Assembly (NCBI GenBank): GCA_022059125.1 | Contig: JAEUWY010000004.1 | Location: forward strand, 372,001-436,000 | Origin: Corynespora cassiicola | Taxonomy: Eukaryota > Ascomycota > Dothideomycetes > Pleosporales > Corynesporascaceae | Reading direction: 5' to 3' | DNA length: 64,000 nt | Shown: piece by piece, positions 58,445-64,000 of the stretch | Layout of the letters: each line of letters starts with the position of its first letter | Numbering within the stretch: the stretch's first letter is position 1 | Program-made: the position numbers and the translations under genes | The notes under the pieces: model-generated | The model's database searches: none | Told to the model about the DNA's origin: nothing | Seen by the model: the letters and a program-made list of their open reading frames with translations, nothing else

Positions 58445-58883
58445 AAGGACTGGATGTACATTGTATGATATGGATAGACTGGAAATGCAAGCCAATCATG
58501 GAAAGGGTGGTCTGTCGTGTTTCCACCATATAGCGATACACTGAATGATGTCAGACATCTGTCGTAATTGCGATATAGACAATCTTTAGTTGACTGAGCT
58601 CTTCTAAAGCATAACAACCTCAGTCCTGCTGTTCTGGAAAACCAACCAAACCCACGCAACCCCAAACTCTTACGGAAAAGATCAGCCAAATAATATGTCC
58701 AACGAAATGTTCATCTCACCCGATGCATTTCGGAATTCATCCTCCAATTGGAATAAGCAGATGCATCAGCAAATCAAAACCATGGTATTCTCTAACTGTG
58801 GAGATCGGGGTGCAGGCTTTGCTCAGAACCTGACTGGTAGGGTATCTAACATATCACATATAGATCGATAGCACTAGCATTCA

Positions 58884-59153
58884 ATGCCAGATAATCTCTG
58901 TCACCTCGTGACTAATCACCTCGAAGACGTCCGCCCAAAGCCAGAAGATGTCGAGTTCCTCGTATACCCCACCAAAGACCCCGAGTGGGTTTCTCTATAC
59001 GTCTGTGCCATCGTTATCCGCAAGATGAATTCTACCACCCAGGACTGTGTGCTCTTCAAGGTGTCTGGTAGTAATATGAAGAAAGCGCTCGAGAAACTCC
59101 ACAGCCAGGTCGTCAATGATGCCTTGGCTCAGCAAGGTGGCAGCAAGTGGTGA
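58884..59153 (+). CDS. Small unknown protein, first copy of a tandem pair
   Basis: A single exon of 89 residues from ATG 58884. It reads PEDVEFLVYPTKDPEWVSLY, then VCAIVIRKMN and DCVLFKVSGSNMKKALEKLH, a compact alpha/beta-looking protein without signal or membrane segments. The downstream pseudogene (59325-59588) is clearly its paralogue (shared PED-E-VYP, FKVSG, then an A-LE-L helix). An in-frame 5' ORF (58695-58868) is cut off by a TAG and is probably leader. A coding-looking stretch at about 59209-59280 might be an extra 3' exon. Family not recognised. Confidence 0.55.
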   Translation: MPDNLCHLVTNHLEDVRPKPEDVEFLVYPTKDPEWVSLYVCAIVIRKMNSTTQDCVLFKVSGSNMKKALEKLHSQVVNDALAQQGGSKW

Positions 59154-59324
59154 AGTCTTGTGTGTGGGGTGGCTACACGTGCATTTTTCTCAATCTAATG
59201 CTTGGGTAGTATCGGAGGGAGACGAGAATGGGGCGGTGGAGATTGAGAATGTCAAGGACAACTACCGTAGAAGACTAATGAATTCTGTCTTCTAAGAAAT
59301 TTCCTCTTGTTGTTCTGGCCTTCA

Positions 59325-59588
59325 ATGGCAGATAACATGGCATTCACTCTTCGCTTCCGGGATTATCTTCGCCCAGAAGACATCGAGCTCGTCGTCTACC
59401 CCATACCGTCAGGCTTCAACTTCTGAAATTGCGTCATCATTATCCACAATTTCGATAAGGACAGGAAGTGCCATGTGGTTTTCAAGGTCTCGGGAAAGGG
59501 AGAAGAAGAGGCCCTTGAGGAGCTGAGCCTTGACGTGGCCAAGACGGTGGACGGAATAGCCGCGAGGATGGAAGCTTTTGGTTTTTAA
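59325..59588 (+). pseudogene. Second copy of the small tandem protein, with internal stop
   Basis: 87 codons from ATG 59325 to TAA 59586-59588, with one in-frame TGA at 59424-59426 (codon 34). The parts before (LRPEDIELVVYPIPSGFNF) and after (NCVIIIHNFDKDRKCHVVFK, VSGKGEEEALEEL) both align with the 58884-59153 protein, so the stop lies inside the conserved fold. A TGG-to-TGA change, giving Trp in the ancestor, is the simplest reading. Readthrough is unlikely: the next base is A, not C. Confidence 0.7.
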
Positions 59589-60349
59589 AAAGGCTAACCG
59601 TAGACTGAAACCACCTACCTAGGTAGGTAGTCAGGGAAGCAAGACGATTGAAGGGTGATCTCACCAATAGCTTTGCCTTCTTTCCGAAAGGCAATTGTAT
59701 GATGGCAACTACCTGGTCTAATGCAAACAATGCCATCCACCTGGGCGGTTTGCAGGACTCCAAGGTTCCCACAGAGTTTCATCGCGTGATATTATCAACT
59801 GTAGGTATGACCCGCCCAAAGCGCCATCCCCGTGTGATAACACATGGAGCCGCCAATGGCCCAGTCCCATATCTCGACGCCCATGCATTAGCATGCGGCT
59901 TGGCACATGGACGAAGCTTGGGCGGCGATGGGCGCAAACATACAAGATTGGGCGCAGACGGACCGGTCAAGGCGAAGAAACGAAGACCAGCAGCGATCGC
60001 TCGACCGGCATGCGCCACGCTCCCCCGCAGTGTCGTGTTCCACGGACGCGCCGTCCACGGTCGTCTTTCAGCATCGGAGGCGAGGGACATTGCGCGTCGG
60101 CGATTAATAAAGGGACGAGCGGAGGCTGGGGCAGGCTCGGCACGCGCCCTCGTGTTCTGCTGGGGCGGCTCAGCCACAGACCCACCGCGTCATCCGGCCG
60201 CTTCCTTTAAGCTCGCGGTTTTTCCGCCTCCGCCCTCGACGGCCACCCCTCCAGCTCCAGTTCTGCTCCAGCCTGCCAAAACACTCCGCGTGTGAACCTC
60301 TCCCTCGCCCCTCTGCTCTGCTCCCTACCCCCTCGACCCGTCCCGCACC
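59589..60349. other. Upstream region of the Ysc84-like gene
   Basis: A long plus-strand open frame (59648-60295) has no ATG at its start, is Arg/Ala/Pro-rich and lacks domains; I read it as non-coding. The last 150 bp before ATG 60350 are C/T-rich, typical of a leader. Confidence 0.55.
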
Positions 60350-61871
60350 ATGCCGCTGGGCCTCAACAACCCCCTGCCCTCGTCCATGAGGAGTATGTAT
60401 CCCACTGTCCCACTCGGCCCTCGGTGCATCCGTGCGCCTGTCGTGATGGAGTGACGTCGCTGACAGATTGAACCGCGCAGGCGAGTGCAGGAAGACGGGC
60501 AAGATTCTGGCTTCGTTCGTCGACCCGCGCCAGGCCTTTGGCCCCGACAAGATTATTCCTCCCCAGGTCCTTGCCAATGCCAAGGTTTGTTTTCTCCAGT
60601 TGTTCCATCCGGCGACCCCGCGCCCTGCTGCTCCCCCCCAGCCCCGAGGTCATGCCACAAAATTACGAACCGCAATTCTGACTCTACTCCTTGCAATGTA
60701 TAGGGTCTCGCCATCCTCACCGTTTTCAAGGCCGGCTTCCTCGGTACCGCGCGTTTCGGGTCCGGCGTCGTCGTCGCGCGCCTGGCGGATGGTTCGTGGT
60801 CTGCGCCCTCGGCCATCGGAACCGTCGGCGGAGGATTTGGTGGCCAGATCGGCTTCGAGCTCACAGACTTTGTTTTTATCCTCAACGACGCCAGCGCCGT
60901 CAAGACGTTTGCCCAGGCCGGATCGCTGACACTGGGTGGTAACGTGTCCATTGCCGCTGGGCCTGTGGGTCGCAATGCCGAGGCCGCAGGCGCCGCCAGT
61001 TTGAAGAGCGTGGCCGGAATCTTCAGCTACAGCAAGACCAAGGGCCTCTTCGCCGGCGTCAGTCTGGAAGGTAGCGGCATCATCGAGCGCCGCGACGCAA
61101 ACGAGAAGCTGTACGGCCGGAGATGGACGGCGCGCGAGCTCCTTAGCGGCCAGGTCCCGCCCCCGCCCGCCGCAGAACCCCTCCTGCGCGTCCTCAACTC
61201 GCGCGTCTTCGCCGGCGTCGCCGGCAACATGTCGACCGACTCCATGTACAACGACATACCCGTGTACGACGACCGCCACGAGGACGTCGTGTGGCAGGGC
61301 CGCCGCGGCTCCGCCTTCGGCGAGGGCGTACGATCCAACCGCACGGGCTCCGTCGGTGCCGCAGACGACGATTACCAGTACCGCGACCGCCCCTCCCGCT
61401 CCAGCACCTGGAACGACGACATCTACGACCGCCAGCCCACCTCGGCCGGCGGCATCAATCGCTCCTTCTCCACCCGCGCGAACCCCACTGAGACGTTTGA
61501 TCGCCTGGAGAACCGCCTCGAGAATAGGCGGACGGGTACCTTTGATGAAGATTACGTCTACAGCGACCGCCCCAAGCCCGGCCCCGGGCGGCCCACCGCC
61601 CCCAAGCCCGTATTCGGCGCAAAGAGGGCGAGCATGGGGCCTGACCAGGCCATTGCAAAGTTTACCTTTGATCCCGATCAGCCCGGCGACCTTGGGTTTA
61701 AGAAGGGAGAGATTATTACCATTTTGAAGCGCACCGATAATGAGACAGATTGGTGGACGGGGAGGATTGGGGAGAGGGAGGGCATTTTTCCGAGGTGAGA
61801 TATTCCTGCTTTTGTGATTCGGGTGTTTTGCTAACTTGAGATGCAGCAATTATGTCGAGACTGTGGATTAA
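60350..61871 (+). CDS. SYLF plus SH3 domain protein (Ysc84/Lsb3 family)
   Basis: Exons 60350-60392, 60481-60584, 60704-61794 and 61847-61871 give 420 residues. The N-terminal SYLF/Ysc84 domain (PF04366, about residues 14-215) shows ECRKTGKILASFVDP, GLAILTVFKAGFLGTARFGS and SYSKTKGLFAGVSLEGSGII. Its first segment is an amphipathic helix that binds PI(3,5)P2 membranes and actin in relatives. A disordered Arg/Ser/Tyr/Pro-rich linker follows. The C-terminal SH3 (about 363-418) reads AIAKFTFDPDQPGDLGFKKG, then NETDWWTGRIGEREGIFPSNYV, with the binding Trp pair and SNYV intact. It acts at cortical actin patches in endocytosis. The last exon holds only the final eight codons and the stop. Confidence 0.95.
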
Positions 61872-63524
61872 AAAAACATCGCATCTCTCCGCCGCCGCCC
61901 CCGTCCAAGGCGTGAACGAAGCATCAGGAAAGCAGAAAAGTTCACCTCCCCTTGCTCCATCTTTTTGCGGATGCACGGTCGGGTTTATATGGGAATGGGT
62001 TCGATCATGTCCTATATTTTCCCTCTTTCTCTTCTTTTTTACCTTTTTTCGTTCAAGATACCTATTTTGTCTGCTGTAGACCTTTTTATGGCTATTCTTC
62101 CTCCCCCCTTTTTTTTTATCATTATGACGCGTTTTTGAACGGTGGTGTGGATATGATGATGAGGTGGATGGGCTGGGCGGGACGAGGCGACGGACTGCCG
62201 GCCTACACCTGCCTGCCTCCCCGAATTGGACGTGAGGATGCATACATGTGTGAGGGAACTCTCGACTCTGGAATTGGGCTGCTGTGCTTGCGGTGCTGGT
62301 ACTCGAATGATGGTTTTTTTTTCTGAATTGGGGCATAGCATGGGCGTTTGGTGGGGTTTTGGGTTTTGGTTTTTTTTTGTTGGGGGAAGGGCGGGGGTGG
62401 TGGAGGATAGATAGATAGTGCGGGAATGGAATATGTTTGCTAAAAGGGGTGTTTTGTGGTGATGTTGGGGTGGGAGAGTTGTGGGAATGGGATGTGAATG
62501 TGGACGTGAGGAGTCTATATGCGGGGTTGGCAGATGCTGCTCTTGTAGCTTGATATTGCTGTTGAGGCTTCATGTAGAACTGGTGGCATGCTGACACGCC
62601 TTGGTATCGTTGTTGGAAAGTGAGATGGCTGTAGGTGTGTTGGTTGAGACCTGATGAAGCAATAATGGCCTCTTTGCGTTTTGAGGACACCTTCAGAGGG
62701 AGCGCACTGGATGTGGATTACTGTTTTTCTTTATGTTTGGAGACTCGAAGAAAGTGCAAAAGTGCAGTGTGGACGGAATAATAGATATGAAATGGTAGGT
62801 CTCCACTATGCCTGTGGAAAGTTGTAGTTTGCATAAACATTCTTCCTCTAAGGGCTCTTTTCTGTAATCGTTGGTCCTCGACTGACCCAGAGTTCGCGGC
62901 CACAAGTCTGTTTGCAACATTGAGTCCGGGATGTTTCACCAGGCCAGACATGTCAACTCGATTTTGCACAACTCTTCGCTAGGGGGTCGGATACTTGAGG
63001 GAACCTGGAATGGGCGGATAAGAAATACAAAAAGGCGGGGAAATTTCGCAATAGACCTGGTGCGCTTGAAGATTTTGATCAGCTTGAAAGTGATGTTAAG
63101 TAAATTGGCATTTGTTCGCTGCGGAACCATGAGCCGACATGCAAACGCTGCATAGACTGTTCTGGTGGACTGGCCCGTTTGACATGATCGAAAGACCCGG
63201 CATTTGGGATAAAGTTGTGCAGAATGTTCATGAACACCCAAATAATATCGAGGAGCTGGATGACATAGTTGAGTTGGAAAAAGGCCTAGCTATTCCTGTT
63301 GACATGATCTCATGTGCCACAGGACTTGTTAACGATCATTTTTTTCTTCGACTCCAAGGTGAAGACTTCCATCAGCCTTCTCTACAATCCAAATAATGAA
63401 GATATCGAAAAAGAATGAAAAAAAACATCTCGGGAAGAGAGTAGAAAAAGAGATTTGCGCCCGCATCAGAAGCTGACGACACCACCACCTAGCCTACCTA
63501 CATTCATTGATACTCGAAAAAAAC
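61872..63524. other. 3' UTR and intergenic region
   Basis: T-rich sequence from about 62,020 to 62,125 fits the 3' UTR of the SYLF-SH3 gene. A plus ORF at 63139-63396 (WDKVVQNVHEHPNNIEELDD, then IVELEKGLAIPVDMISC) looks somewhat coding, but no splice partners or family were found. Nothing else is supported. Confidence 0.4.
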
Positions 63525-63996
63525 CGAAGCGTCTTTACAACTCTATGCTTTCGCTGATCGACCATTTGGCCCTCTTCGTCGGAAACATACATGTCCTCAA
63601 TAGCTTTCGTACTGCGGAAGCACAAGCCATTTGGGTCACTGCTCTTATTGATAGTACATCGAAGCCACTGTTTTTCATCGTTTCATAGCCAGTTCATCCT
63701 CATTATAGTCATCCTTAGGCTCCTCCTCCTCCTCCACCTTATGATCATAGGTCTCAACCAGCGGCTATCATCTACAAGAATGAAAACAGTTCGTCGGAGC
63801 TTCTATATTTCTTAGAACTCAATATATAAGCAAGATCAAGCAATTGCTGTCTCACTCTACACGATTTGCTTCCCTGCTCGAGTGCACTAATATCCAGTTT
63901 TTTTGTTTCAAATATTTTTACCGTCTTGATTATACCATCTACCAGATACCATGTGATAACATTTGTTGTCAGTGGCATCCTCAATTTCTCGTACAT
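63525..63996 (-). CDS. Possible gene fragments at the right edge
   Basis: Three coding-like stretches lie on the minus strand. 63996-63772 begins MYEKLRMPLTTNVITWYLVD. About 63770-63690 is acidic (ETYDHKVEEEEPKDDYNEDE). About 63612-63525 follows a CTTCCGCAG acceptor (KAIEDMYVSDEEGQMVDQRK). They sit in different frames, and exact introns could not be fixed. This may be the 3' part of a multi-exon gene extending past the window, or a decayed one. Not recognised. Confidence 0.3.
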
Positions 63997-64000
63997 GGTG

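Noticed and set aside
59424..59427. TGA in the second small paralogue as programmed readthrough or selenocysteine
   Set aside because: The following base is A rather than the readthrough-favouring C, the intact copy has no matching stop, and these fungi are not known to use selenocysteine.
59648..60295. 215-codon plus-strand open frame
   Set aside because: No ATG at its start, random composition, and it ends in the leader of the SYLF-SH3 gene.
1..64000. CRISPR arrays, rRNA genes, tRNA genes and intact transposons
   Set aside because: No regularly spaced repeats, no rRNA sequence, no convincing tRNA B-box with a foldable cloverleaf, and no transposase, reverse transcriptase or terminal repeats were found by eye; a tRNAscan or RepeatMasker run could overturn this.

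Overview
The window is nuclear DNA of a filamentous ascomycete (Pezizomycotina). The signs are short GT-AG introns (mostly 41-130 bp) with CTAAC-like branch sites, a Zn2Cys6 transcription factor, a HET-domain gene relic, an HP1 chromodomain protein, a DUF1752/DUF3295 protein, and no operons. The species cannot be named from the sequence. All exon structures were built by hand from reading frame, splice signals and remembered family patterns; no search was run. In every multi-exon model called intact, the phases match and the total coding length divides by three.

Layout. 1-8.6 kb: a left-edge partial gene (-), an unknown Ser/Pro-rich protein (+), a secreted lactonase-type beta-propeller (-), a small PPxY protein (+) and an MFS transporter (-). 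9.7-19.9 kb is AT-richer accessory DNA: a secreted metallo-beta-lactamase-fold hydrolase (-), a possible relic, a short-chain dehydrogenase (-), an NmrA-like reductase broken by one frameshift (-) and a Zn2Cys6 regulator (+). This mix looks like a scattered or decaying catabolic or secondary-metabolism neighbourhood. 20.8-22.1 kb: an Ntn-hydrolase of the asparaginase/isoaspartyl peptidase type.

22.1-46.7 kb is GC-richer and gene-poor. About 9 kb holds no credible gene before a DUF1752/DUF3295 regulator-like gene (31.1-33.0 kb). A 14-exon CCCH plus CHY zinc-finger gene follows (35.2-40.1 kb), with unusually long introns and an inferred 8-nt micro-exon. After it comes 6.6 kb rich in microsatellites.

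46.7-62 kb is a core gene block: chaperonin subunit CCT5 (-) and HP1 (+) share a 403-bp divergent promoter region, followed by a 47-residue membrane microprotein (-), a HET-domain pseudogene with four lesions (+), peptide methionine-R-sulfoxide reductase (-), a BTB-like protein (+), a tandem pair of small paralogues whose second copy carries a stop, and a Ysc84/Lsb3-type SYLF-SH3 protein (+). The right edge holds fragments of a possible further gene.

The genes do not form one pathway. The best leads for something new are the CHY gene with its micro-exon, the 47-residue membrane protein, the small tandem pair, and the two gene-free stretches beside regulatory genes.
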